This document shows, in pieces, positions 7,686-15,507 of a DNA stretch of 64,000 nt (position 1 is the first letter of the stretch; each line of letters opens with the position of its first letter). Source of the stretch: Helicobacter sp. 11S02596-1. GTDB taxonomy: Bacteria; Campylobacterota; Campylobacteria; Campylobacterales; Helicobacteraceae. Both the position numbers and the translations under genes were made by a program. The notes beneath the pieces were generated by a model, which saw only the letters and a list, made by a program, of their open reading frames with translations, searched no databases and was not told where the DNA came from. The stretch lies in NCBI RefSeq assembly GCF_002272825.1, contig NZ_MLAM01000001.1, forward strand, positions 232,749 through 296,748. The letters are read 5' to 3'.

Positions 7686-8663
7686 ATGAAAAAAGCTCTG
7701 CTAAACCAACTCTCGCAACTCAAAATCATTCAAAAAATATTTAGAGGAAACGCCTCTATTTTAATGCTCCACCGCATTGCACCACTAGAAAATAACCGAC
7801 TTAGCCCGAATGAAAATATGAAAGTTACACCTGATTTTTTGGAAGATTTCATCACAACTTCCTTATCAGAAGGCTATCGCTTCATCTCATTAGATACTCT
7901 CTATGAAGGTTTGATTCAAGGAAATTTAGAAAAAAAATCATTAGTGATAACCATTGACGATGGCTATAAAGATAATTTCATTTTTGGTTATCCTATTTTC
8001 AAAAAATATCAAATCCCTTTTTGTATCTATGTTTGCACATCTTTCCCGCAACGCTCGCATAATATGTGGTGGTTTGCTCTGGAAGATTATTTGTTAGAAT
8101 CTGATATGGTTACTATTGCTGGGGAGAAAATAGATGTAAAAAATGTCAAAGATAAAGAATACGCATTTTTAAGATTGCGTGATATTATCATTGCCAATTC
8201 CTCAAGCTATGAAGATGCCAACTCCATTATGAACAAACTAGGTATTTTTTATGACCCTAGACATTATGATTCTTTAAGTATGGGATGGGAAGAAATCAAA
8301 CTACTATCTCAAGATCCTATCGCTACAATCGGCAATCACACCCATTCTCACCCGATTTTTAATAATCTCTCCCCTGATCAAATCACCCAAGATATCCAAA
8401 CTGCCAACGAATTGTTTAAATCCAAGATCAACTACACCCCCAAGCATTTTGCCTACCCCTTTGGAAGCAGGATTGAAGTGAGTTCGAGGCATTTTGAGCT
8501 TATAAAAAATCTAAACTTTAAAACAGCTACAACAACAAGACAAGGGACTATTTATCCACAACATAAAAAATTTTTAACCGCATTGCCTCGAATATTTTTT
8601 CACGAAAATTTCAGACTAGAAAATAGCTTTAAAATACGCAAAAAAATAATCATAACTGCTTAA
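7686..8663 (+). CDS. Polysaccharide deacetylase family protein (NodB-like)
   Basis: A 325-aa protein with the NodB homology domain: ILMLHRIAP near the N-terminus, the catalytic Asp-Asp motif in VITIDDGYKDN (residues ~90-100), the metal-binding His motif in GNHTHSHPIF (~215-224), and AYPFGS (~257-262). Such enzymes remove N- or O-acyl groups from glycans using a divalent metal. No signal peptide is visible, so it probably acts in the cytoplasm on a lipid-linked intermediate, as other deacetylases in glycan clusters do. It starts 12 nt after the methyltransferase frame. The exact sugar substrate cannot be read from the sequence. Confidence 0.85.
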   Translation: MKKALLNQLSQLKIIQKIFRGNASILMLHRIAPLENNRLSPNENMKVTPDFLEDFITTSLSEGYRFISLDTLYEGLIQGNLEKKSLVITIDDGYKDNFIFGYPIFKKYQIPFCIYVCTSFPQRSHNMWWFALEDYLLESDMVTIAGEKIDVKNVKDKEYAFLRLRDIIIANSSSYEDANSIMNKLGIFYDPRHYDSLSMGWEEIKLLSQDPIATIGNHTHSHPIFNNLSPDQITQDIQTANELFKSKINYTPKHFAYPFGSRIEVSSRHFELIKNLNFKTATTTRQGTIYPQHKKFLTALPRIFFHENFRLENSFKIRKKIIITA

Positions 8664-8675
8664 AGATTTATGTTG

Positions 8676-8681
8676 TATAAT
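8676..8681 (+). promoter_or_regulatory. Candidate -10 box for an internal glycan-locus promoter
   Basis: TATAAT, preceded by TGTTG, ends 29 nt before the ATG at 8711 in the only gap of this part of the locus. No good -35 is seen, which is normal for Campylobacterota. It would give the downstream methyltransferase genes their own start. Confidence 0.45.
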
Positions 8682-8710
8682 CTCACAAAAAACAGAATTA
8701 AAGGCGTGTG

Positions 8711-9565
8711 ATGCATATACCATTAGAAGACAAAAATCTTTCTCCCTATGAACACCAAACCATCCAATCGTTGCTCAATGCACAAAACCCCGAGCTAAAA
8801 GATGATCTAGAACAAATCTGGTATTTGATGGATAAGGTCTGGTATGAAATGGGTTGCGATAACCGCAATTTAGATTGGGAAAAAATTGGTGCGTATTACA
8901 ATCATCCCGTTTGGATACTCAATGGTCTCTTTATCGAAAGCCACGAACTTTCTATGCAAATCCGCCAAGACATCGCTTCCTACATAGCCCATTCAGATTT
9001 TGAAATCATTGTTGATTATGGCGGGGGTTTTGGGAGCTTAGCCAAGACTATTGCCCAAAAAGCCCCTGAGAAAAAAATCCTTATTTACGAACCATTTCCT
9101 AGCGAATATTCAAGAAAATGTATTAAAGATTATCCCAATATCAACTTTATTGACACACTTCCCAAAGAAATCGACTGCATTATCGCTACAGACGTATTAG
9201 AACACGTAGAAGATCCCCTAAAAACCTTTGAAGAAATGATAACCCCATTAAAAATCGGGGGCGAAGCGCTCATTGCGAATTGTTTTCACGGGTGTATCCA
9301 ATGCCACCTGCCACAAAATTTTCACTACCGCTACACTTTCAATCTTTTTGCCAAAGCAATGGGATTAGAAAACCTAGGTATTTTACAAAACACTCACGCC
9401 ACCATCTTTAAAAAAATCAAAAATCAAAAATTACATCCAAGTATAAAATCTCTAGGGGGGGGGGCAAGTAAAGTGATGTTTGCCATCATCTCTTCGTTGG
9501 AATTTGCAAGACCCTATCTAAGACCTATCAAGCGATATATTCAATCCAAACTCAAAGGAAAATAA
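8711..9565 (+). CDS. Class I SAM-dependent methyltransferase with 3' poly-G tract (ON)
   Basis: A protein of about 284 aa with an N-terminal acceptor-like segment (~1-95), then a Rossmann methyltransferase core: motif I IIVDYGGGFGSLAKTIA, the acidic-loop strand ILIYEPFPSEYS, and motif IV IDCIIATDVLEHVEDPL. ATG 8711 is preferred over GTG 8708 because AAGG lies six bases upstream. Ten G at 9455-9464 encode SLGGGASK and keep the frame through the last ~35 residues; nine or eleven G both create a stop within three codons. The gene ends in taATG overlap with the next methyltransferase. Probable role: O- or N-methylation of a glycan or nucleotide sugar; the substrate is unknown. Confidence 0.82.
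   Translation: MHIPLEDKNLSPYEHQTIQSLLNAQNPELKDDLEQIWYLMDKVWYEMGCDNRNLDWEKIGAYYNHPVWILNGLFIESHELSMQIRQDIASYIAHSDFEIIVDYGGGFGSLAKTIAQKAPEKKILIYEPFPSEYSRKCIKDYPNINFIDTLPKEIDCIIATDVLEHVEDPLKTFEEMITPLKIGGEALIANCFHGCIQCHLPQNFHYRYTFNLFAKAMGLENLGILQNTHATIFKKIKNQKLHPSIKSLGGGASKVMFAIISSLEFARPYLRPIKRYIQSKLKGK
9455..9464 (+). repeat. Poly-G tract (10 G) near the 3' end of a methyltransferase gene, ON
   Basis: Ten G about 100 bp before the stop. Both neighbouring lengths give immediate stops (TGA with nine G, TAA with eleven), removing the basic C-terminal tail. Confidence 0.82.
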
Positions 9566-10131
9566 TGCCCCCACTCTGCCCATTATGCCAGCAAGACCAT
9601 TGCGAAATTGAGCAAACCATTCACAAAAATGATCTCATCAAGCTCTATGAGCGTGCATTCAAAATTGATGTTGGCCCCCTGATTGCTTCAGATGTCTGCT
9701 ACTGGCATTGTAAAGATTGCGATCTGAGATTTTTTACCGATAAAAATGGCGAAATGCCCACCGGCGATGATGATTTTTATAATGCGCTCAACAAGCTACC
9801 CTGGTATTATATGGATGAAAAAAACGAATACCATCAAGCCAAAAACTTTATCAAGCCCCAAGATAGAGTTTTAGAAGTTGGTTGCGGCAAGGGAGCATTT
9901 GCGAAATTTTTATCTACACCAGATTATGTCGGGCTTGAATTCAGCACTGATGCCAAGAAATTAGCCCAATCACGTGGCATACAAATTGAAAATATATCCA
10001 TCCAAGAATATTCCCAATCACATCAAGGTTCTTTTGATGTAGTGTGTAGCTTTCAAGTGCTTGAGCACGTAAAAGATCCTCGAGGCTTTTTGAGTGGGAA
10101 ACGTGAGGCTCTTAGGGGGGGGGGCATATGA
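9565..10131 (+). CDS. Zinc-finger/SAM methyltransferase, N-terminal part (split by poly-G, OFF)
   Basis: A 188-residue reading frame beginning with a CPLC..H metal-binding pair and a second CxxC (WHCKDCDLRFF), then a methyltransferase core: motif I VLEVGCGKGAFAKFL and motif IV FDVVCSFQVLEHVKDPRGF. This matches the methyltransferase-12 type enzymes with an N-terminal zinc ribbon. Ten G at 10115-10124 cause a stop (EALRGGGI*). With eleven or eight G the frame would run through RGGGHMIIAVPSES into 10128-10475, a protein of ~303 aa. The present stop overlaps ATG 10128 as ATGA, allowing possible restart. The SAM site is complete here, so residual activity cannot be excluded. Confidence 0.8.
   Translation: MPPLCPLCQQDHCEIEQTIHKNDLIKLYERAFKIDVGPLIASDVCYWHCKDCDLRFFTDKNGEMPTGDDDFYNALNKLPWYYMDEKNEYHQAKNFIKPQDRVLEVGCGKGAFAKFLSTPDYVGLEFSTDAKKLAQSRGIQIENISIQEYSQSHQGSFDVVCSFQVLEHVKDPRGFLSGKREALRGGGI
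10115..10124 (+). repeat. Poly-G tract (10 G) splitting a second methyltransferase gene
   Basis: Ten G directly before CATATGA. One more G joins 9565-10131 to 10128-10475 in frame; at the present length the two halves overlap only by ATGA. Confidence 0.85.
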
Positions 10132-10475
10132 TTATTGCTGTGCCTAGTGAGAGCGCTTTTCTCAAAGATTGCGTCAATGGAATCTTAAATATGCCACCCC
10201 ATCACGTCAGTAGATTTTCAGATGACACACTCAAAAATATCGCTAAGATTTTTGATTTGGAACTTCTAGGGATTTATCACGAAAGTGTCCAACCAGAACA
10301 CACAGATTTTTATCGCTCTGTAATGTGGGCAAAAAAATTTCTCCCCACCCCGCTTATTGATACAAGTCTCCTCCGCAAGCTTATCAACAAACTAGGAATC
10401 ATTGGAAAAAAAACCATCCCTATCCACCCAGATACCTATGGGCACACCGTGCTAGCAGTCTATAAAAAACACTAA
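10128..10475 (+). CDS. Methyltransferase, C-terminal part
   Basis: 115 residues that continue the enzyme encoded at 9565-10131. IIAVPSESAFLKD is the usual strand after motif IV (..GGxxxIxVPN), and PPHHVSRFSDDTLKNIAKIFDLEL is the common PPxHxxxFS element of this family. On its own it lacks a SAM-binding site. The ATG at 10128 overlaps the upstream TGA, so it may be translated by reinitiation. It ends immediately before the ATG of the GT2 gene. Confidence 0.75.
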   Translation: MIIAVPSESAFLKDCVNGILNMPPHHVSRFSDDTLKNIAKIFDLELLGIYHESVQPEHTDFYRSVMWAKKFLPTPLIDTSLLRKLINKLGIIGKKTIPIHPDTYGHTVLAVYKKH

Positions 10476-11299
10476 TGCCAATGACTTCCCCCGCTCCCCT
10501 CATCTCTGTTATCACCATCGTTTATAATGACGCCAAAAACATCGCAAAAACCCTAGAATCAGCGCTCTCTCAAACCTACCCAAACATCGAATACATCATC
10601 ATTGATGGGGATAGCACCGATGGCACAAAAGCAATCATTCAGGGCTTTTTCACCAACAAACCCGCCCATTTCAAGCACGCCATCACCACCTTTGTGAGCG
10701 AAAAAGATGGGGGCATTTATGATGCGATGAACAAAGGCGTGAAGCACGCCAATGGAGAATGGTGCAACTTTATGAACAGCGGGGATGTGTTTTATGCCAA
10801 CACCACGCTAGAAGAGATGATGAGCCAATACCACGCCCGCAACACCCCCGGTCATATCCTCTATGGCGACACGCAAGTGATTTTTGATCCCTCTTGCTCC
10901 AAAATTATGCGCAGTGGCACCCATCACAAATACCACCATCGTTTCACCCACCAATCCAGCCTCATCCTCACCTCGTTGCTACGCACCTACCCCTATGATA
11001 CACGCTTCAAAATCGCAGGCGACACCGCATTTTTTACCCAAGCCTACCATCTCGGCTATCATTTTATCCAGCTTGACCTTGTCGTTTGCGTCTTTGATCT
11101 CAATGGCGTCTCTGGCTCGCTTTCGTGGAAAATGTTTGCTGAAGACTGCGCTATCGGTTATAAATACAATAAATTATTTCCTATTTTGCACGCTGTTAAA
11201 TATATCTTTTACACTATCCCACGTGTGGTATTACGCAATCTCTTGCCTGCTAGATACAAAAATCTTGCCAGGGTCAAGCTCGGGACAAAAAAGCAATGA
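10475..11299 (+). CDS. Family 2 glycosyltransferase
   Basis: A 274-aa GT-A fold enzyme. ISVITIVYNDAKNIAKTLESAL (residues ~8-29) and YIIIDGDSTDGT (~41-52) form the nucleotide-sugar site, FVSEKDGGIYDAMNKGV is the conserved donor-site strand of the WcaA-like subfamily, and MNSGDVFY holds the metal-site acidic residue. It adds one sugar to the growing glycan at the cytoplasmic face. There is no homopolymeric tract. Base composition is richer in C than in its neighbours. Its end overlaps the next gene by four nt (ATGA). Donor and acceptor are unknown. Confidence 0.87.
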   Translation: MPMTSPAPLISVITIVYNDAKNIAKTLESALSQTYPNIEYIIIDGDSTDGTKAIIQGFFTNKPAHFKHAITTFVSEKDGGIYDAMNKGVKHANGEWCNFMNSGDVFYANTTLEEMMSQYHARNTPGHILYGDTQVIFDPSCSKIMRSGTHHKYHHRFTHQSSLILTSLLRTYPYDTRFKIAGDTAFFTQAYHLGYHFIQLDLVVCVFDLNGVSGSLSWKMFAEDCAIGYKYNKLFPILHAVKYIFYTIPRVVLRNLLPARYKNLARVKLGTKKQ

Positions 11300-13584
11300 A
11301 TTTCTCTCATCTCCCCCATCTGTCTTGCCATATCCTTTTTATCCGTTCCAATTCTTGCGACCCCGATGTGCGGGTGTTTAAAGAAGCCAATTCCCTCCTA
11401 AAAGCAAACACCCATATCCGTGTTTTGGCGTGGGATAGAGACAACAACCAAAACACCATCTCCAAGCAAAGCTTGCAAAATGGAGAAATCCTCATCGAAA
11501 AAATCGGTATCCCAGCAAGCTATGGTGCGGGGTTAAAAAACCTCTTGCCGCTCATCAAATTCCAGATCAAAGCCCTATGGCATATCTTTAAACATCGCAA
11601 AAATATTGATGTAATCCACGCTTGCGACTTTGATACCGCCTTGATGGCATTTGTTGCTACAAAGATTTTAGGCAAAAAACTTGTTTATGATATTTTTGAC
11701 TATTACATCGATGCTGCCAATGTCCCCAAAAAGATCGCATTTTTGGTAAAAAAAATCGATACATTCATTATCAATCACGCCGATGCGGTCATCTTGTGTT
11801 CTGAAGAAAGAATCAAACAAATCTCCCCAGCAAATCCCAAAAAGATTCACATCATCCACAATTCCCCCGCCAAAATACAGCCCCAAAAAACACATACCCC
11901 GCCCCACACAGACAAAATAAAAATTGCCTATATCGGCGTATTTCAAGAGGGGCGGTATCTCAAAGAATTGCTTGAAATCCTTGCTGAAGAAAAAGATTTT
12001 GAACTCCACATCGGCGGGTTTGGACCATTAGAAAACACCATCAAATCCTATGCCAAAAACCACGCCAATATCATATTTTATGGCAAAATCCCTTATGAAA
12101 AAACCCTAGAAATCCAGCAAAATTGCGATGTTCTCCTCGCCCTCTATGACCCCACGTTCAAAAACCATCGCTTCGCTGCTCCTAATAAATTTTATGAATC
12201 CCTTTTTCTTGGAAAACCCCTCATAATGGTCGCCAACACAGGCTTTAGCGAAATTATCCAAGCCTATGACATCGGCATAGTGATAGAATTTTCTAAAAAC
12301 AACCTGCAAACAGCTATCAAAAAAGCCCACAAAGAAAACAATCCCAGCAAAATCCAAACCCGCAAACAGCTCTACCAAAAGCATTATTGCTGGGAGATTA
12401 TGGAAAAAAGATTGCTAGGGCTTTATGAGGATTTTGAAAATTTCACACCCAAGCCCATCGTGTGTGCTATCTTTGGCACAAGACCCGAAGCCATCAAGAT
12501 GTGCCCGCTCATCAACGAGTTAAAAAAATGTGAAAATATCTCCACCCTCACGATTCTAAGCGGGCAACACAAAGATATGGTTAAGCCTATTTTGGATATT
12601 TTTCGCCTGCAACCAGATTATGATCTATCTATCGCTCAAAATTCCCAAACCCCCCAAAGTATCACCATCAAGCTCCTTACAAGCCTCAAAGAGATTTTTA
12701 AAGACTTCAAACCAGCCATTATCCTTATACACGGCGATACTTCCACGTCATTTGCCACCGCTTTGTTTTGTTTCTATCACCATATCCCTATCGCCCATAT
12801 TGAAGCAGGATTGCGCACCTATGACCTCCAAGCCCCTTTCCCTGAAGAATTTAACCGCCAAGCCATTAGCCTCATCGCTAAATTCCATTTTGCCCCCACA
12901 GATCGTAACAAACAAAATCTCATCAAAGAACAAAAAAACCCAAAAAATATTTTTGTAGTCGGCAACACCGCCATTGACGCACTCAAGACCACCATCAAAG
13001 AAGATTATCATTCTGAAATCTTAGACTGGGTAGGAAAAAACAAGCTCATTATCCTCACCGCCCACCGCCGTGAAAATATCCCCTATGGACTCAAGTGCAT
13101 TTTCCAAGCCATCAAAATGCTCCTCCAAGCTCTCCCAAATCTAAAAATCATCTACCCCATCCACCCCAACCCACGCATCAAAGAAATCGCAAAAGAATGC
13201 TCGCTAAATTCAAAAAATATCAAAATCATCCCCCCTTTGGACGTGATAGATTTTCACAATCTCCTCAAACACGCCGATCTTATCCTCACTGACAGCGGGG
13301 GTATCCAAGAAGAAGCCCCCAGTCTTGGCAAGCCCGTTTTAATCTTGCGTGATGTAACCGAGAGGATCGAGGGGGTAGAAGCAGGCACGCTCAAGCTTGT
13401 CGGCACTGATAGTCAAAAAATATTTGAAGAATCCTTGAGATTGCTAGGCGACCCAGAAGCCTACCAACAAATCGCAACCATCAAAAACCCCTATGGCGAC
13501 GGCTATGCAAGCCAAAAGATTGTAACAATACTGCAAGATTATCTTGCTAGCAAAAATACTGCTGGGGGGGGGGCTATAGACTAA
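11296..13584 (+). CDS. Fusion of GT4 glycosyltransferase and WecB-type UDP-GlcNAc 2-epimerase
   Basis: A 762-aa two-enzyme protein. Residues ~1-375 are a GT4: FIRSNSCDPDVRVFKEA, IKIAYIGVFQEGRYLKELLEIL and the C-domain ALYDPTFKNHRFAAPNKFYESLFLGKP region. Residues ~385-755 are a non-hydrolysing UDP-GlcNAc 2-epimerase: FGTRPEAIKMCPLI, HGDTSTSFATALF, HIEAGLRTYD, LTAHRREN and LTDSGGIQEEAPSLGKPV. The epimerase would make UDP-ManNAc for a transferase encoded on the same chain. A 10-G tract at 13564-13573 makes the C-terminus ..TAGGGAID*. With 11 G the frame would read on for about 50 codons to the TAA overlapping the next gene start. A shortened copy of this gene lies inside 13723-15342. The fusion is as seen in the sequence; a working double enzyme is inferred. 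Confidence 0.85.
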   Translation: MNFSHLPHLSCHILFIRSNSCDPDVRVFKEANSLLKANTHIRVLAWDRDNNQNTISKQSLQNGEILIEKIGIPASYGAGLKNLLPLIKFQIKALWHIFKHRKNIDVIHACDFDTALMAFVATKILGKKLVYDIFDYYIDAANVPKKIAFLVKKIDTFIINHADAVILCSEERIKQISPANPKKIHIIHNSPAKIQPQKTHTPPHTDKIKIAYIGVFQEGRYLKELLEILAEEKDFELHIGGFGPLENTIKSYAKNHANIIFYGKIPYEKTLEIQQNCDVLLALYDPTFKNHRFAAPNKFYESLFLGKPLIMVANTGFSEIIQAYDIGIVIEFSKNNLQTAIKKAHKENNPSKIQTRKQLYQKHYCWEIMEKRLLGLYEDFENFTPKPIVCAIFGTRPEAIKMCPLINELKKCENISTLTILSGQHKDMVKPILDIFRLQPDYDLSIAQNSQTPQSITIKLLTSLKEIFKDFKPAIILIHGDTSTSFATALFCFYHHIPIAHIEAGLRTYDLQAPFPEEFNRQAISLIAKFHFAPTDRNKQNLIKEQKNPKNIFVVGNTAIDALKTTIKEDYHSEILDWVGKNKLIILTAHRRENIPYGLKCIFQAIKMLLQALPNLKIIYPIHPNPRIKEIAKECSLNSKNIKIIPPLDVIDFHNLLKHADLILTDSGGIQEEAPSLGKPVLILRDVTERIEGVEAGTLKLVGTDSQKIFEESLRLLGDPEAYQQIATIKNPYGDGYASQKIVTILQDYLASKNTAGGGAID

Positions 13585-13898
13585 AAGACACAACACGCCC
13601 GCTCTCTTCGCCCGCTCTCCTCACTGCACTCATCGCAACCGCTCCCATCAATCGCCCCGATTACACGCCTTTTTCCAAATCTCTCTGTAAGCCCACCTTA
13701 AAAGACCCGCAAGGACACGCCCGTGTCGCCTAAAATCTCCATCATTATCCCTGTCTATAATGTCGCCCCTTTTATTACCCGTTGCTTAGATTCGTGTATC
13801 CACCAGACCCTAACAGACATCGAAATCATCATCGTTGATGATTGCGGGAGTGATGATTCTATCAAGATTGCGACAGAGTATGCGAGCAAAGATAATCG
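13510..13898 (+). repeat. Direct repeat, copy 1 (epimerase tail, G10 tract, spacer, GT2 head)
   Basis: Nearly identical to 15136-15507. It contains the last ~20 codons of the epimerase domain, the G tract (10 G here), a ~140-nt spacer and the first ~58 codons of a GT2 gene. Differences are a few substitutions, an extra ~18 bp in the spacer and one G. The segment marks a tandem duplication. Confidence 0.85.
13564..13573 (+). repeat. Poly-G tract (10 G) at the end of the GT4-epimerase gene
   Basis: Ten G give the short ending GGGAID*. The paralogous tract at 15190-15200 has 11 G and reads through, so this tract shows length variation within one genome. Confidence 0.87.
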
Positions 13899-15342
13899 AA
13901 TCAAGATTATTTCCAACCCCCAAAATCTAGGCACATTTCACGCAAGAATCATAGGGGCAAATAACGCTAATGGGCTTTATTGTATGTTTGTTGATGGTGA
14001 TGATTTTTTACACCCTGGGGCTTGCGAAATCGCTTTTAGGGCAATCTCAAAGCAAAAAGTTGATATTTTGGCATTGCGAATGCAACATTTTCCAAAGACA
14101 TTTTTGCGTATCAATCCTCGCAACCATCAAGGCAAGCTCATAGAAGATAGTTTGCGCCAATATCTCTCCAAAAGCCCCAATGCCCAATCACTCTGCGATA
14201 AAATTATCCTCACACAAATACTCAAAAATGCCTCTAAGGCGCTAAATTTTGTCCAAAAACCATTGCGATTTTTTGAAGATGGGTTATTATTGCTTGTAGG
14301 GAGTTTTTTTGCAAAAAGTTATTTTGGGCAAAAAGATTTTATCTATTTTTATTGTCATAATGCCCAATCAGTCAGTAGAACCCACACGCAAGAGAGTTTA
14401 AAACAAAAATATGCCAATCTAAAATATATCCTCGAAATACTAGAAGAACTCAAAAAAGCGTTCCCGAGTTATGGTGTTTTTATCGACAATTTTGCCAAAA
14501 AAACCGCAAGTGCACTGATTTTGGAAGCAAGATTTTTCGATAAAGAAGCCTTCCTCCAAGCCTATAAAATCCTAAAAAAACACCATTTCACCAAAAAACC
14601 CCCAAAAGGTGATAGCTATATCCAAGCAGTCGGGCTGTCTTTGCGTTATCATTTTAGGTGGCAAAACCTCATCAGGCTATTTGCCTATCTGTTAGGCTTC
14701 AAAAAAATAGACAATTTTATTATCAACCAATCTGATGTAATGCATTTCTCCCCTCAAGCAAGTGCCAAAACGCTCGCCCCAACCAACATAAACAAAATCA
14801 AAATAGCCTATGTTGGGGAATTTCAAGAAGAAAAATATGTGAAAAAATTGCTTGAAATAGTTGGAGAAAATCAAGTGCTTGAACTACATATTGGGGGCTT
14901 TGGGATTTTAGAAAATATTATCAAAACTTATGCCAAAAAGCATTCTAATATCATATTTTATGACAAAAACCCTTATGCAAAGACCTTAAAAATCCAGCAA
15001 AATTGTGATATTTTCCTTACACTCTTTGACCCCACATCACCCAATCATTACTTTGCTATGCCTAATAAAATTTATCAAACCCCCAGTCTTAGCAAGCCTA
15101 TCTTGGTCCTAAATCCCTATGATGAACAATTTATAAGCCAAAAGATTGTAGCAGTCTTGCAAGATTATCTTGCTAGCAAAAATACTGCTGGGGGGGGGGG
15201 CTATAGACTAAAAGACACAACACGCCCGCTCACTGCACTCATCGCAACCGCTCCTATCAATCGCCCCGATTATAAGCCTTTTTCCAAATCTCTCTGTAAG
15301 CCCACCTTAAAAGACCCGCAAGGACACGCCCGTGTCGCCTAA
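13723..15342 (+). CDS. Family 2 glycosyltransferase fused to a deleted GT4-epimerase remnant
   Basis: Residues 1-~340 are a complete GT2: VSPKISIIIPVYN, IIIVDDCGSDDSI and the metal-site YCMFVDGDDFLHP. From ~345 the protein carries a partial GT4 donor domain (IKIAYVGEFQEEKYVKKLLEIV, AMPNKIYQTPSL) closely related to that of the upstream fusion gene, then jumps at a shared S-L-x-KP-I/V-L segment to the last ~20 residues of the epimerase (SQKIVAVLQDYLASKN). Eleven G at 15190-15200 then let translation read through a normally untranslated spacer to a TAA at 15340-15342. The GTG start at 13723 follows AAGGA by seven bases. This is a product of tandem duplication and internal deletion; only the GT2 part looks functional. 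Confidence 0.8.
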   Translation: MSPKISIIIPVYNVAPFITRCLDSCIHQTLTDIEIIIVDDCGSDDSIKIATEYASKDNRIKIISNPQNLGTFHARIIGANNANGLYCMFVDGDDFLHPGACEIAFRAISKQKVDILALRMQHFPKTFLRINPRNHQGKLIEDSLRQYLSKSPNAQSLCDKIILTQILKNASKALNFVQKPLRFFEDGLLLLVGSFFAKSYFGQKDFIYFYCHNAQSVSRTHTQESLKQKYANLKYILEILEELKKAFPSYGVFIDNFAKKTASALILEARFFDKEAFLQAYKILKKHHFTKKPPKGDSYIQAVGLSLRYHFRWQNLIRLFAYLLGFKKIDNFIINQSDVMHFSPQASAKTLAPTNINKIKIAYVGEFQEEKYVKKLLEIVGENQVLELHIGGFGILENIIKTYAKKHSNIIFYDKNPYAKTLKIQQNCDIFLTLFDPTSPNHYFAMPNKIYQTPSLSKPILVLNPYDEQFISQKIVAVLQDYLASKNTAGGGGYRLKDTTRPLTALIATAPINRPDYKPFSKSLCKPTLKDPQGHARVA

Positions 15343-15507
15343 AATCTCCATCATTATCCCTGTCTATAATGTCGCCCCTTTTATTACCCGTTGCTTAGAT
15401 TCGTGTATCCACCAGACCCTAACAGACATCGAAATCATCATCGTTGATGATTGCGGGAGTGATGATTCTATCAAGATTGCGACAGAGTATGCGAGCAAAG
15501 ATAATCG
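15136..15507 (+). repeat. Direct repeat, copy 2 (epimerase tail, G11 tract, spacer, GT2 head)
   Basis: Second copy of the segment at 13510-13898. The first ~58 codons of the GT2 gene at 15332 are nearly identical to those at 13723; identity stops abruptly after GATAATCG, where the two genes diverge. A third copy of the gene head alone starts near 16543. Confidence 0.85.
15190..15200 (+). repeat. Poly-G tract (11 G), read-through state
   Basis: Eleven G place the downstream spacer in frame (GGGGYRLKDTTRP..) so that translation ends at a TAA overlapping the GTG start of the next GT2 gene at 15332. Confidence 0.87.

Noticed and set aside
6935..10475. Permanent pseudogenes for the two split methyltransferases
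   Set aside because: Each split is exactly at a 10-G tract and is repaired by one base, with both sides well conserved; reversible slippage is the better reading, although a homopolymer sequencing error cannot be excluded.
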